A DNA stretch of 64,000 nucleotides from Rhizobium sp. PP-CC-3A-592 (GTDB lineage: Bacteria; Pseudomonadota; Alphaproteobacteria; Rhizobiales; Rhizobiaceae), in NCBI RefSeq assembly GCF_003217095.1, contig NZ_QJSR01000009.1, positions 1 to 64,000 on the forward strand, written 5' to 3'. Position numbers and translations under genes: made by a program. Positions 38,588 through 50,213 of the stretch are shown piece by piece. Position 1 is the stretch's first letter. Each line of letters starts with the position of its first letter. The notes under the pieces were generated by a model, which ran no database searches, was not told the origin of the DNA, and saw only the letters and a program-made list of their open reading frames with translations.

Positions 38588-38899
38588 ATGATCCGGCATA
38601 TCGTGCTTTTGAAATTCAAGGACAGCGTGTCGGAGGCCGACAAGCAGTCGATCTATCATGACCTCGCGTCGCTCAAAGACCATGTCGATGGCATCCGCGC
38701 CTTTCACGCGGGCCCGAATGTCAGCGTCGAGACCGAGATGATGCGCGGTTTCAACGATGCGTTCTGGTTTGACTTCGACAGCACCGCCGTGCGCGATGCC
38801 TATCTGGTCGATCCGCATCACCAGGCCGCCGGTGCGCGGATCGTCGCCCATACCAAGGGCGGACCGGACGGCGTCATCGTCGTCGATCTTGAGTTCTGA
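38588..38899 (+). CDS. Dabb (stress-responsive alpha/beta barrel) domain protein
   Basis: The protein is 103 aa from the ATG at 38588, with GAGGAGAAG upstream. MIRHIVLLKFKDSVSEADKQ begins a classic Dabb domain, continuing with F-H-A-G-P-N, FDFDSTAVRDAYLVDPHHQ and the C-terminal VVDLEF strand. These small dimeric ferredoxin-like proteins have varied or unknown roles. It converges on the glycosyltransferase cluster that ends at 38911. Confidence 0.88.
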   Translation: MIRHIVLLKFKDSVSEADKQSIYHDLASLKDHVDGIRAFHAGPNVSVETEMMRGFNDAFWFDFDSTAVRDAYLVDPHHQAAGARIVAHTKGGPDGVIVVDLEF

Positions 38900-38910
38900 T
38901 CCGCTGCCGG

Positions 38911-41250
38911 TCAGGCGCGCAGGGCCTGACTTTGTTGAATCATTCTTTCGCCGGAGTCCGGCCGTGAATCATCCTGCAGCCTAGCGTCGTCTCCCTGTAG
39001 GAAGGCTGCGATGGCGGCGGCCAGCGGCTCGTGGACGCGTCGTTCCTCTGCCGTGATCGCGGCGGAGAGGAGACCGTTCTGGCAGGGGCGCTTGTCGTCC
39101 CAGCCGGCATGATTGACGACCGGATAGAGGCAAAGGCCTTCGAGCGGGACGCCGGCCTTCATGGCGGCCATGGCCTCCTGTGCCACATAGGTGAACCATG
39201 CGGCGCGGCGATCGTCCTCGATGCCGGTTTCCGCGATCATCATCGGCTTGCCGTAGCGGGCATAGGTTTCGATGAGAATGGTGCGGAGCGGCTTGTAGAG
39301 CGGGTGGCCGATATCGATCGGCGGGCCGCCATGAATCCACTGGTTGTTGAAATAGTAGTTGACGCCGATGACATCGAGATAGCGCTCGGCGCCACCGATC
39401 TGCGGCCACATGCGGCCGCTCAGAAGATCCCACCCCTGGAACTGTGATTGACGATGACCTTCGGCGACCTGGGCTTCCCAAGGTCTCGATGGATCGGTGA
39501 TGACGTTGATCACGGGATCGCAATGCACGAAGCGGGCACGGGGATCGACGGCGAGAATGGCATCCATTCCGGCAATCGCTGCCCGGGCTAGCTGTACCTT
39601 CAGCTCGAAGCCGCGGCCGTGCGCGAAGGGGTTGAGATAGCCGGCATCGCCCGCGCCCCAGGAGAAGAAGGAGATTTCGTTGACCGGACAATAGAACGGG
39701 ATCTCGTCGCTCTCTTCCCGCACGATGCGCGCGCAGGCGCCGGCGAACCGGGCGAAGCGATCGACGAAATGGGGCGTCCAGATATCGATATCGTCGGGCC
39801 AGCCATAATGCAGTACGTCCCAGATGACTTGCGTGCCCGAACGGGCGGCGGCCTGCAGCATCGGCCGGGCGCTCGACCACTCGAAGGTGCCGTCTTTCTC
39901 GATCAGGTGCCAGCGGAAGCCGTCCCGCACCGTGCGGATGCCGTGTCGTCCCAGCTGGCGGTAGTCGCGCTCGGCATGGATGTCGTGGCCGATATCGTCG
40001 ATCATGTCGAGCCGGGGACCGAGTGGCTCTTCCGGCGTCGGGCGCAGGCGATGGGTCGAGCATTCGAACCCGCCCTGGATGAACGACCGAAAAAGACCGG
40101 TCGGGCCGCGGGGTATGCGCGTTGCGACGACCTCTTGGAAAAGCCGCTCCCACTGCGGTACGACGGCTTCCACGGCGTAGAGGTGCTCGACCTTCCCACG
40201 CAGAGCCGTGCCGAGTGTCCGACGAAGGCTCGGGTCCGATATCAGGCGGCGCGCGGCGGCGGCGACGGATGCCGGATCGTCATAGGGGACGATGAGGCCG
40301 GTGATGCCGTCCTCGATCTGCTGCAATGCGCCGTTGTCAGGCGTGGCGATGACCGGCAGACCGGCAGCACCGGCCTCCGCGATGACATGCGGCATGCCTT
40401 CGCCACGGGACAGCCAGACGAAGATATCGAAAGCCTGGAGCAGGTCCGGAATGTCCTTGCGGTCACCGAGAAACTGCAGCACCTCCGACAGCCCGAGGGC
40501 TGCGGCGCGCTGTCGTAGCTCCACAGCGTATTCTGGCATGAATGCATCGGGTCCGCCGACGATGACGAAACGGGCGTCGGCATTTTCAGCTTTGAGCAGC
40601 GCTGCCGCCTCGATGACGTCCTTGACGTTCTTTTTCGGATCGAGCCGCCCGACCCAACCGATCAGGATATGCCGATCGGAGATGCCGAGCTTCGCGCGCA
40701 TCAATGCCCGCTGCGAGCGATCGAAGGCTGCGAGATCGACCATGGAGGGGATTTCGATCGCATCCGCCTCGCAGCCCGGCATGCGCGAAGCCGCGGCATC
40801 GCGGATGGAGCGGCAGACGCCGACATAGCGGGTGGTCAGGTGCTTCGGCCCGGCTAGGGCCTCGGAGACGAGACCGCCATGCTCGATCAGCGGTGGGCGG
40901 ATGTGCAGGCGCTCCAGCGCCGGATAGATATCGGCGACGTTCTGGCAGGAGACCACAACGTCATAGCCGGGCACCTTGCCGGCGAGATAGGAGACCGTAT
41001 CCTCGAACGACATCGTGTACGGCGCCGTATCGACGGAAACCCCGAGTTCCCGCAACTGCTCGTGCGTCTGCTCCGGCATGCCCGGCTTGCGGAAGCAGGC
41101 GACGACATCGATGCGGTAGCGCTCTGGATCGAGCGCCTTTGCCAGAATCCGGACTTCGGTTTCCTCACCGCCGACGACCAGCCAGGCGAAGACGAAGAGG
41201 ATACGGATCGGCTGGTCGTCCGGTGCTGCCTCTTGTGCCGTCTGCATCAT
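38911..41250 (-). CDS. GT4 glycosyltransferase fused to GH1-like glycoside hydrolase domain
   Basis: The protein is 779 aa. Residues about 15-390 form a GT4-type glycosyltransferase (WLVVGGEETEVRILAKAL near the start, GWVGRLDPKKNVKDVIEAAALL, then SRGEGMPHVIAEAGAAGLPVIATPDNG as the E-x7-E-like donor site). Residues about 400-745 form a TIM-barrel glycosidase resembling GH1 beta-glucosidases. YCPVNEISFF near 523 would hold the acid/base Glu, VIGVNYYFNNQW lies near 635, and MIAETGIED near 672 would hold the nucleophile Glu. It overlaps the upstream fusion gene by four bases. A retaining hydrolase or transglycosylase coupled to sugar transfer is inferred. Confidence 0.85.
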   Translation of the reverse strand: MMQTAQEAAPDDQPIRILFVFAWLVVGGEETEVRILAKALDPERYRIDVVACFRKPGMPEQTHEQLRELGVSVDTAPYTMSFEDTVSYLAGKVPGYDVVVSCQNVADIYPALERLHIRPPLIEHGGLVSEALAGPKHLTTRYVGVCRSIRDAAASRMPGCEADAIEIPSMVDLAAFDRSQRALMRAKLGISDRHILIGWVGRLDPKKNVKDVIEAAALLKAENADARFVIVGGPDAFMPEYAVELRQRAAALGLSEVLQFLGDRKDIPDLLQAFDIFVWLSRGEGMPHVIAEAGAAGLPVIATPDNGALQQIEDGITGLIVPYDDPASVAAAARRLISDPSLRRTLGTALRGKVEHLYAVEAVVPQWERLFQEVVATRIPRGPTGLFRSFIQGGFECSTHRLRPTPEEPLGPRLDMIDDIGHDIHAERDYRQLGRHGIRTVRDGFRWHLIEKDGTFEWSSARPMLQAAARSGTQVIWDVLHYGWPDDIDIWTPHFVDRFARFAGACARIVREESDEIPFYCPVNEISFFSWGAGDAGYLNPFAHGRGFELKVQLARAAIAGMDAILAVDPRARFVHCDPVINVITDPSRPWEAQVAEGHRQSQFQGWDLLSGRMWPQIGGAERYLDVIGVNYYFNNQWIHGGPPIDIGHPLYKPLRTILIETYARYGKPMMIAETGIEDDRRAAWFTYVAQEAMAAMKAGVPLEGLCLYPVVNHAGWDDKRPCQNGLLSAAITAEERRVHEPLAAAIAAFLQGDDARLQDDSRPDSGERMIQQSQALRA

Positions 41251-44200
41251 GCGCCGACCTTGAAGACGACCTGCAGGAAGTCGGGGCGATGCTCCACGAG
41301 ATCCTGAAGGAAGGCGGGCCCATCCTCGAACGGCACCACATGCGTGACCATGTGCTCGCGGATCGCAGCGCCGTCATGCCGCAGAAGATCGACCGTTTCG
41401 TTTGCCAGACGCTGACGGTTCCAGAGTGCCGAGAGGCCACGCGGCACCCGGTTGATCTGGGCGCAGCGGATGTTGAGGCCGTTGTGGTGGAATTCCTCGC
41501 CAAGGCGCAAGTGGTCAGCACCGCCCTGGTAGAAGGCAAGGTCGATGACGGTTCCCTGCGGACGCAGGGCCTTCAGCGCGGTCTGGAGGCTGCCGGAATG
41601 CGCACGCGTCTGGAAGACGAGATCGGCGCCCCGGCCCAGGCCGCCATCGTGCCAGCGGGCCTTCGCGTGCTGCCAGGCTTGGTCCTCCGTCATGGCGGTG
41701 AGGCCCATGGCCTCTGCCTTCGCGCGGCGGAAATCCGAGGGGTCGGTGATAACGACGTCGGAGGCTCCGAGCTTGCGGGCGAAGAGGGCCGTCATCAGGC
41801 CGACGGTGCCGGCACCGATGACCAGCACGGGACGGCCGGCAACGCCGTCACCGAGTCGGGAGACCTGGGTGCCCATGGCTTCGGCGTCGGCATGGAGAAT
41901 ACCGTTTGCGGCGATCGGCCCCATCTGCGCGACGAAGACGCCGAGAAGCGGATCCACCTCCGCCGGCATGGGCACGAGAACGTCGTGGTAGGGGTCGGCC
42001 GTATGGCCGGTCTTGTGCGCATAGGTCGTAGCCAGCACGTCGCCTTCGGCATAGCCGCTGGCTCGGGACTCCGACACGCGCGCGACTTCCATATAGCCGA
42101 GGAAGGGCACGGGATAATGGAGGTCCGGCTCATTCTCGATGAAGACGCCCCGGCCCGCATCGAAGCGCGAACGGAAATAGGGATTGGTGTTTTTGAGGAA
42201 CGTCAGTTCGGTGCCGGCGGAAAGGCCTGTATAGAGCGTTTCTAGCCGCACCTGGCCATCGGCGGGCGGGCCTTCCTCATATTCGAGAACATAGGCGCGA
42301 CCCGTGGCTTCGATCCCGAGCGAGCGGATCTTGCGATGGCCGGGCGGCATTCCGCGTGATGCCTCCTCCGGTCGCGGCTGGAACTGGAGTGGCGCGAGCG
42401 GTGTCCGGGTGATCTCGGGGAGGTCGAGATGGATAGGCTCGCCGCTGCGCGACGAGGCGACGACGGCCAGCGCCAGGCGGTGCGTGGCGACGGCGTCGGC
42501 ATAGGGGCAGCGGATGCGGTTCTCGCCGCCGCGCACCGCATCGATGAAGTCGCGATCCTCGCGCCAGACCGGATCGCCGTCCGCCTGACGGACGGGCCGG
42601 CCACGACCGACGTCGACCATGATGTCGCGATCGGTGAGTTCGATGGCGAGCTTGTCGGCAAAGATGTGCAGACCGACGCGATGGCTCCAGCCGAGGAGGC
42701 ATGTCGAGGCGATATTGGCAACGACGCCGGACTGGAAGGTAAGGCTGGCGGTGCTGACGGTCGGCACATCGAGACCGGGGAAGTCCTGACGTTCGGCATG
42801 GCCGGCACGGCCATAGACTTCCGTCACCTCACCGATCAGGAAGCGTGCGAGATCCAAAAGGTGCGTGGTCTGCTCAACCATCTGGCCACCGGACTTGTCT
42901 TCTTTCCACCACCATTGCGGCGGAGGCGTCGAGTCCAGCCAATAGCCCGACAGGAGCTGCGCGGGGTTATCGGCCAGCAGCGCGCGGGCTTCCTCCACCG
43001 TATCGAGATAGCGCCAGTGATACCCGACCGCGGTCACGAGGTTTTTCGCCGCAATGCCCGCCGCGATCTCCTCGGCAAGCGTGATATCGAGCGAAACCGG
43101 TTTTTCAACGAAGAAGGGAATGCCATGGGCGATCAGGTCGCGCTCCGGCTCGCCATGGGCAAAGGGCGGCACGCAGACGTAGACGGCGTCGAGGCTTTCG
43201 TTCTGCAACATGTCGCGGTGGCCGGTGAAGGATTTCGCGCCGAAGCGACGGGCCGCGGTATCGGCACGGGCCGAATCCGGATCGGCAAAGGCGACCAGTT
43301 CGACATCCTCGAAGCTTGCAAGGATGTCGAGATGGCGGTGGGCGATGCCCCCGACGCCGATAAAGCCGAGACGGGTCTTTTGCATGGAATGGTCCTTTTG
43401 CAGGGATGAGTTCGGCGTGAGGAACGGCCGGTAGACGGAGGCGGTTTCCGTGGCCATTCGCGCGGCGGAGAAGTGGTGGCGGAAGCGGTGGCGCCCTGCC
43501 TGTCCGACAGCCGCGCGCTTGGCGGGATCGTCGAGAGCTTGAGAGATCATCTCGGCGAGCGAGGAGGGACACCCGGGTTCGGCGAAGAAGGCGTGATCCT
43601 CGCTCAGCGCCTCGACGGTGCCGCCGATCCGCGTGGCAACCACGGGCACGCCCAGCGACATGGCTTCCAGCACGGCAAGCGGCAGGCCCTCGAACAAAGA
43701 GGGGAGAACGAAGAGATCGGCTATCGCAACGAGATCCGCGATATCCTCGCGGTGGCCAAGGAAGCGCACGGCATGCGCGACGCCGAGGTCCGTCGCCAAA
43801 GCTTCTACCCGCGCCTGTTCTTCGCCGGATCCGACGAGAAGAAGAATGACGGTGGGGTGGTTGGCGATGATCGCGGGCAGGGCGCGGATCAGGGAGGCGT
43901 GGTCCTTCTGGGCAGAAAAGCGCGCGACCGAGAGGAGGACGAAGCGCCCTGAGAGGTTCATGGCCGCGATCGTCTGCTCCGCCATGGCGTTCGGTTCGAG
44001 CGGGAAGATTCCGTTGCGGACCACGGTGATGCGCGAGGGGTCGATATGATTGTCGATATAAGTTTCGCGCGAAGCTTCGGACACGACGATGTGGTGGGCG
44101 AGAGCAGCGGTTTCCGCGCTGTAATGGGCCTTCTGGTCCGGGTCGGTCAGCAGATAGGGTAGGTGTTCCGTCCGGATGACGGGAATGCCCGTTGCAATGC

Positions 44201-44501
44201 CTGAGGCTGCAAGGGCATGGCCTTCCCAGCCGATGCCGGCATGGACATGCAGCAAATCGATATCCGCCTGTTGCAGCCATGTCTCCAACGCATCGGCAGG
44301 CTTGAGATCCTTGACAGCGATACCTCGCCGCGCGGCCTTGGTCAGGAGATGACCTGCGCTTTCGGCGTCGGCTGCAATGATGACGTCGTGATCCCGCTGC
44401 AGTCCACGTGCCAGTGCCAGCATGTGCTCGCCCAGTCCCGAGGGGTCACGGCTATCGGTTGCAAGGACGATGCGCGGGCGTCTTGCGGGCTGCTCAGGCA
44501 T
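41247..44501 (-). CDS. three-domain fusion: GT4 glycosyltransferase, Gfo/Idh/MocA oxidoreductase, zinc alcohol dehydrogenase-like
   Basis: The protein is 1084 aa. Residues 1-~360 form a GT4 glycosyltransferase (SVARFSAQKDHASLIRALPAI, then PSLFEGLPLAVLEAMSLGVPVVATRIGG). Residues 373-~715 form a Gfo/Idh/MocA dehydrogenase with an NAD-binding start MQKTRLGFIGVGGIAHRHLD and the EKPVS motif. Residues ~724-1084 form an MDR alcohol-dehydrogenase-like domain (GQVRLETLYTGLSAGTEL, Rossmann VIGAGTVGLMTALFARKLG). Met373 (base 43385) has AAAGGA seven bases upstream, so a shorter two-domain oxidoreductase could also be made. It overlaps the GT gene upstream by eight bases and the GT4-GH1 gene downstream by four. 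A sugar modified while being transferred is a plausible role, not shown. Confidence 0.85.
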   Translation of the reverse strand: MPEQPARRPRIVLATDSRDPSGLGEHMLALARGLQRDHDVIIAADAESAGHLLTKAARRGIAVKDLKPADALETWLQQADIDLLHVHAGIGWEGHALAASGIATGIPVIRTEHLPYLLTDPDQKAHYSAETAALAHHIVVSEASRETYIDNHIDPSRITVVRNGIFPLEPNAMAEQTIAAMNLSGRFVLLSVARFSAQKDHASLIRALPAIIANHPTVILLLVGSGEEQARVEALATDLGVAHAVRFLGHREDIADLVAIADLFVLPSLFEGLPLAVLEAMSLGVPVVATRIGGTVEALSEDHAFFAEPGCPSSLAEMISQALDDPAKRAAVGQAGRHRFRHHFSAARMATETASVYRPFLTPNSSLQKDHSMQKTRLGFIGVGGIAHRHLDILASFEDVELVAFADPDSARADTAARRFGAKSFTGHRDMLQNESLDAVYVCVPPFAHGEPERDLIAHGIPFFVEKPVSLDITLAEEIAAGIAAKNLVTAVGYHWRYLDTVEEARALLADNPAQLLSGYWLDSTPPPQWWWKEDKSGGQMVEQTTHLLDLARFLIGEVTEVYGRAGHAERQDFPGLDVPTVSTASLTFQSGVVANIASTCLLGWSHRVGLHIFADKLAIELTDRDIMVDVGRGRPVRQADGDPVWREDRDFIDAVRGGENRIRCPYADAVATHRLALAVVASSRSGEPIHLDLPEITRTPLAPLQFQPRPEEASRGMPPGHRKIRSLGIEATGRAYVLEYEEGPPADGQVRLETLYTGLSAGTELTFLKNTNPYFRSRFDAGRGVFIENEPDLHYPVPFLGYMEVARVSESRASGYAEGDVLATTYAHKTGHTADPYHDVLVPMPAEVDPLLGVFVAQMGPIAANGILHADAEAMGTQVSRLGDGVAGRPVLVIGAGTVGLMTALFARKLGASDVVITDPSDFRRAKAEAMGLTAMTEDQAWQHAKARWHDGGLGRGADLVFQTRAHSGSLQTALKALRPQGTVIDLAFYQGGADHLRLGEEFHHNGLNIRCAQINRVPRGLSALWNRQRLANETVDLLRHDGAAIREHMVTHVVPFEDGPAFLQDLVEHRPDFLQVVFKVGA

Positions 44502-45726
44502 GGGGTGTCGGCTGCTCCGGTGCTGCCAGTGCTGCGAACGGTCCGGCTGCCTCGGCAGGCAGGGGTGCAGGTGCGCCCATGGATTGCTCGATCAGCAGGC
44601 GCATCTTTCGCGCCGTATCGTCCCATGATGAGCGGGCGAGAAGAGCATCCACCGATTCCAGCCAGGGCTCGGACGACTGACAAAGAGCGAGCGCCGCGGC
44701 GCAGGCATCGACGAAGCTTGCCCAATCCTCAGCGATGTAGACGCCGGGGACGTCGCCATAGCTACGTATGACGTCCGTTATCGGGGTGCTCACGACCGGT
44801 CGGCCGGCGGCAAGATATTCCGGTGTCTTGGTGGGGCTGATGAAGCGGGTCGCGTCATTGAGCGCAAAGGGCATCATAGCCACATCCCAGCCGGAGAGGT
44901 AGGCCGGCAGCTCGGCGTAGGTCTTCTGCCCGAGATAGTGAATGTTGGCCGCGCGGGGCAGATCGTTCTGCGAGATCTTGACCACGGGGCCAAGGAAGAC
45001 GAACGACCAGTCTGGACGGGCGGCGGCGATATCGCGGATCAAAGCGAGGTCAAGCCGTTCGTCGATCACGCCGTAGAAACCAAGGCGCGGACCCTTGATG
45101 CCGACCTGGTCGGGTGGTGAGGCCTGGCCGTTGCGGGCGTTGCGGAAATGATGCGCATCGACGCTCGAGGGGAAAGCGTGGACGTTGTAGTGGCGGTCTC
45201 GCTTCGATTCATAGAGGCTGTAGCCGCCGGTGAAGACGACGTCGGCACGGGCCAGCAGCGCCTGTTCCATGGCCTTCAACTGCGGTGGTGCGAATTTGAA
45301 GTTGGCAAGCTCGTCCATACAGTCGTAGACGACCGCTGCCGCATCCACATGGCGGGCAAAGGCGAACATCAGCGGGGTGTAGAACCAGAGGATCGGCTGT
45401 CGGCCGCCTTGCAGCGCCAGGAGATCATCGAGCAGGCGCGCAAGTGCGGTCTCGCGCTCACCCTCGCTCCACCAATGCGGCACACGCGGGCGGATCGCCT
45501 TGACGGTGGTGCCGGCGAAGGGATGAATTTCGAGATACGCCAGATGGTGGTCGGTCGGAATGTATTCCTCGAAGAAGAAGACCTGCCGATCGGCTGAGAA
45601 ACGCTGCATGAGATGCTGCGGCCGCTGGAGCACGAAATCCCAGCGCAGGTGGGAGAAACAGACGAGCGGTGCGTCGGTACAAAAAATGCCCTCGGAAAAC
45701 TTTGAAAACGCACCCAGTAAATTCAT
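44494..45726 (-). CDS. glycosyltransferase (GT4-like)
   Basis: The protein is 410 aa from the ATG at 45726, with AAGGGAG upstream; six extra codons are possible. VCFSHLRWDFVLQRPQHLMQRF near the start is typical of a rhizobial glycosyltransferase family. A Rossmann-type C-terminal half contains RLGFYGVIDERLDLAL and SPTKTPEYLAAGRPVVSTPI, the donor-binding region. The tail is Ala/Pro-rich. It is a cytoplasmic enzyme, probably in the same polysaccharide pathway as its neighbours. Confidence 0.88.
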   Translation of the reverse strand: MNLLGAFSKFSEGIFCTDAPLVCFSHLRWDFVLQRPQHLMQRFSADRQVFFFEEYIPTDHHLAYLEIHPFAGTTVKAIRPRVPHWWSEGERETALARLLDDLLALQGGRQPILWFYTPLMFAFARHVDAAAVVYDCMDELANFKFAPPQLKAMEQALLARADVVFTGGYSLYESKRDRHYNVHAFPSSVDAHHFRNARNGQASPPDQVGIKGPRLGFYGVIDERLDLALIRDIAAARPDWSFVFLGPVVKISQNDLPRAANIHYLGQKTYAELPAYLSGWDVAMMPFALNDATRFISPTKTPEYLAAGRPVVSTPITDVIRSYGDVPGVYIAEDWASFVDACAAALALCQSSEPWLESVDALLARSSWDDTARKMRLLIEQSMGAPAPLPAEAAGPFAALAAPEQPTPHA

Positions 45727-45770
45727 CGAGCTCCCTTCCGTCAAGCTTGCAGGGAACTGCTTGGACCTCT

Positions 45771-46943
45771 CTAGGTTCCAGGGGGAAACGGTCTTTTTTT
45801 GTCAGTCGCCGGCATCAAAGCTTCCAGCCTTCGGATCGAGTGCGGCCACGTCCAGTTTGCCCGGACGACAGCGCGCGGATCGAAGCTCGGAAGTGTTTCC
45901 AGCATCTCGGCGATAGCGAGGTGGAAGTCTTCCGCCGATGCCGTTCGGCCGGTCTCGGGTATGATGAACTGGCGGCCGCAGGAGAGTCCACTGTTGGCAA
46001 GAACGGGAAGGCCGGCCAGCATGTATTCCGTCAGGATCGCGGGCGCTCCGTCATCGACACCGCAGACGACGCCGATGCGCGCCGTGTTCATCAGCCGATT
46101 GACCTCCTCGAAGGGCACGCCCGGGGGGTCGATGATATCGACCGAAATACCGCGTTCGGCGACCTGCTGCCGGAACGCGTCCGTCAGCTCGCCGTAACCG
46201 CAGACGCAGAGCGCCCGCAGCGAGCGCGGCAGCTTCGCCATGGCATCGAACAGGATGTCGTGGCGTTTATAGCTTTGAGCGGCGGCGACATAGATGATGT
46301 CGTAGGTTTTCGGCATGTCGAGCGGGTGAAACGTCGTGTCCGAGGCGAATTCGGGCCCAATCGGCAGGATCGCGGTCGGCATGTCCGGGTGCCGTTCGCG
46401 CACGGCGTCCGACTGCCATTGAGCGCCCGTCAGGATGAGGTCGAAATGCCGGCTGACCTCCGGCGGAATGCGCAGGGCAGGTGCGTCGATCGAATTGTAG
46501 ATCTTGAAACTGTCGCGACAGGCGAGAAGGATCTCCTCGCTCACGCCGAGGCCCCAGACGCACAGGATGTGCGGCGCACCGAAGGCGGCGATATGGCCGA
46601 GCATGTCGTTGGATGCGAAAGGGGCCTCCGGTCCGTTCATCCGGAAGACGCGGCGCTTGAGGTGCGGGCTCGGGCCGGGACGCGTCTCCGGCGGATGGCC
46701 GCCGCGCCAATGCGTCCAGATCTCGGCACTATCGACGAGGCCTGCCTTCAGACAGGCGAGCGGCAGGCGCTCGATATAGCCGCCGTCGACAGCGACATCG
46801 TCGCGGTTGGCAACCATCTCCGATCTGCCGCCGCGCCGTCCAGACGACCACGCGTCGCGCGTTTCCTCCACCGTTGGGAGGGGAGCGTCATCCGGATGCC
46901 CGTCCTGAAAGTCGCTGATGACGACGATGCGTCTGCCTGTCAT
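45771..46943 (-). CDS. glycosyltransferase family protein (GT4-like)
   Basis: The protein is 390 aa. It starts RRIVVISDFQDGHPDDAPL. The C-terminal half shows YIIYVAAAQSYKRHDILFDA-like GT-B donor-domain sequence followed by GAPAILTEYMLAGLPVLANSGLSCGRQFI, the E-x7-E-like motif region. It is the first gene of the same-strand polysaccharide run (45771 to 38911), with a 44-base gap to the next. Sugar specificity is unknown. Confidence 0.8.
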   Translation of the reverse strand: MTGRRIVVISDFQDGHPDDAPLPTVEETRDAWSSGRRGGRSEMVANRDDVAVDGGYIERLPLACLKAGLVDSAEIWTHWRGGHPPETRPGPSPHLKRRVFRMNGPEAPFASNDMLGHIAAFGAPHILCVWGLGVSEEILLACRDSFKIYNSIDAPALRIPPEVSRHFDLILTGAQWQSDAVRERHPDMPTAILPIGPEFASDTTFHPLDMPKTYDIIYVAAAQSYKRHDILFDAMAKLPRSLRALCVCGYGELTDAFRQQVAERGISVDIIDPPGVPFEEVNRLMNTARIGVVCGVDDGAPAILTEYMLAGLPVLANSGLSCGRQFIIPETGRTASAEDFHLAIAEMLETLPSFDPRAVVRANWTWPHSIRRLEALMPATDKKRPFPPGT

Positions 46944-46989
46944 GGACGGGGTTTGCCCTTCTTGTCTCGGGTTTTTTCGCGCTGGTGGA

Positions 46990-47610
46990 TCAGTCGATCA
47001 TGCAGGTGCGGCGAGGTCCGCCATAGGGCTGGTAGGTGTTGTCGGAGGCGCGATAGGACGAATAGCGTGCCTGACACTGGCGTATGTGATCGTCGGTCAC
47101 GGCGTCGGAGGACGACGACATCCGGCCGATATCGTCGGTGGAAGCGACATCCATGTACGGGGAGATGCAGGCCTTCCGTTCGCCGCTATAGGCGCTGTAG
47201 CTGTTGTCGTCTGCGCTGTAGGACCGGTAGCGCCGTTCGCACCATGCCTGATGCTCGGGGTTACCAACGGCCGGGTCCTGTGCCAATGCGAGATCGGTGT
47301 TTGCGCCCAGCGCGCCCGGCTGTGTCTTGTCGATCTCGGCGGAAGCGTTGTTCATCAGTACGGCAGGTTGGGCGATCGTCAGGTTGTCGGACGACGCGAG
47401 ATCGACCGGCGGTGCGGCAGGAGCACGTTCGAGCCCACGGTCGGCGGTCGCGACGCGCTTCGGCGCTGACGACCAGAGGTCGGCCACGCTGATATTGGCA
47501 AGTGCTTCCGTCGCGGGCTTTGCCATCAGGGCGGACGCACTGAGGAATCCGGCAATGAAGAGCGTCATGGCGACGGTGAGGAAGAAAGCGAACGCGGCCG
47601 TGGCTTTCAT
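46990..47610 (-). CDS. BA14K-like secreted protein with two repeats
   Basis: The protein is 206 aa from the ATG at 47610, with AGGAG upstream. A hydrophobic N-terminal segment (residues 3-30, [22 protein letters not shown]) acts as signal or anchor. Two C-terminal copies of the BA14K pattern follow: [21 protein letters not shown] and [20 protein letters not shown], each followed by a Cys. This family is typical of Rhizobiales and is envelope-located, with lectin-like or immunoreactive properties described in Brucella. No partner is adjacent. Confidence 0.85.
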   Translation of the reverse strand: MKATAAFAFFLTVAMTLFIAGFLSASALMAKPATEALANISVADLWSSAPKRVATADRGLERAPAAPPVDLASSDNLTIAQPAVLMNNASAEIDKTQPGALGANTDLALAQDPAVGNPEHQAWCERRYRSYSADDNSYSAYSGERKACISPYMDVASTDDIGRMSSSSDAVTDDHIRQCQARYSSYRASDNTYQPYGGPRRTCMID

Positions 47611-47779
47611 GAGGATGCTCCTGACATGCGGACAAACGTGTCGATTCTCAAGGAATCTTCCCGTCAACGCATGCTACGGCGCAGAGTTCCGACAGCTTTT
47701 GCGTGTCGAAAACATCAAATATTAGGATGATACAATAAGGCCCGCGTGTGCTCTGCTTGAACGCGGGCAAAGCCGCCGG

Positions 47780-47920
47780 TCAGACGCTCTTCAGATAAAG
47801 CACGATCGAGGTCGCCATGCTGCTGACGGTGGCGAGCACGACGATGCCGACGAGCACTGCGAAGATGATTTTCGCCCGGCGGGAAGGCGGGGCGTCGTGG
47901 TCGAGATCATGGTTGGACAT
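47780..47920 (-). CDS. small single-pass membrane protein
   Basis: The protein is 46 aa. A polar start, MSNHDLDHDAPPSRRAK, is followed by one hydrophobic helix IIFAVLVGIVVLATVSSMATSIVLYL. The ribosome binding site is weak. It lies downstream of glgB beyond the hairpin at 47931. Function is unknown; the positive-inside pattern suggests the N-terminus is cytoplasmic. Confidence 0.5.
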   Translation of the reverse strand: MSNHDLDHDAPPSRRAKIIFAVLVGIVVLATVSSMATSIVLYLKSV

Positions 47921-47930
47921 GCCGCATCTT

Positions 47931-47976
47931 GGACGATCCCGCCACCTGCCGTCAATGGCAGGCGGCGGGATCGTCC
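47931..47976. terminator. strong bidirectional hairpin after glgB
   Basis: GGACGATCCCGCC (47931-47943) pairs with GGCGGGATCGTCC (47964-47976). An inner CCTGCC/GGCAGG stem closes a six-base loop, with one A-C mismatch between the two stems. It lies 36 bases after the glgB stop. No T run is present, so termination may be Rho-assisted, or the structure may protect the mRNA end. Confidence 0.7.
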
Positions 47977-48011
47977 AGCGACGGATTGGCGCATTGGATG
48001 ATGGACGGTTC

Positions 48012-50212
<2,201 letters not shown>

Positions 50213-50213
<1 letters not shown>

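Noticed and set aside
40704-42245. A 513-codon open frame opposite the GT4 fusions
   Set aside because: Arg-rich shadow sequence with no domain; both fusions on the other strand have intact catalytic motifs.
45669-47492. A 607-codon open frame antisense to the glycosyltransferases
   Set aside because: Its end is Arg/Cys/Ser-rich nonsense, and it crosses two supported genes on the other strand.
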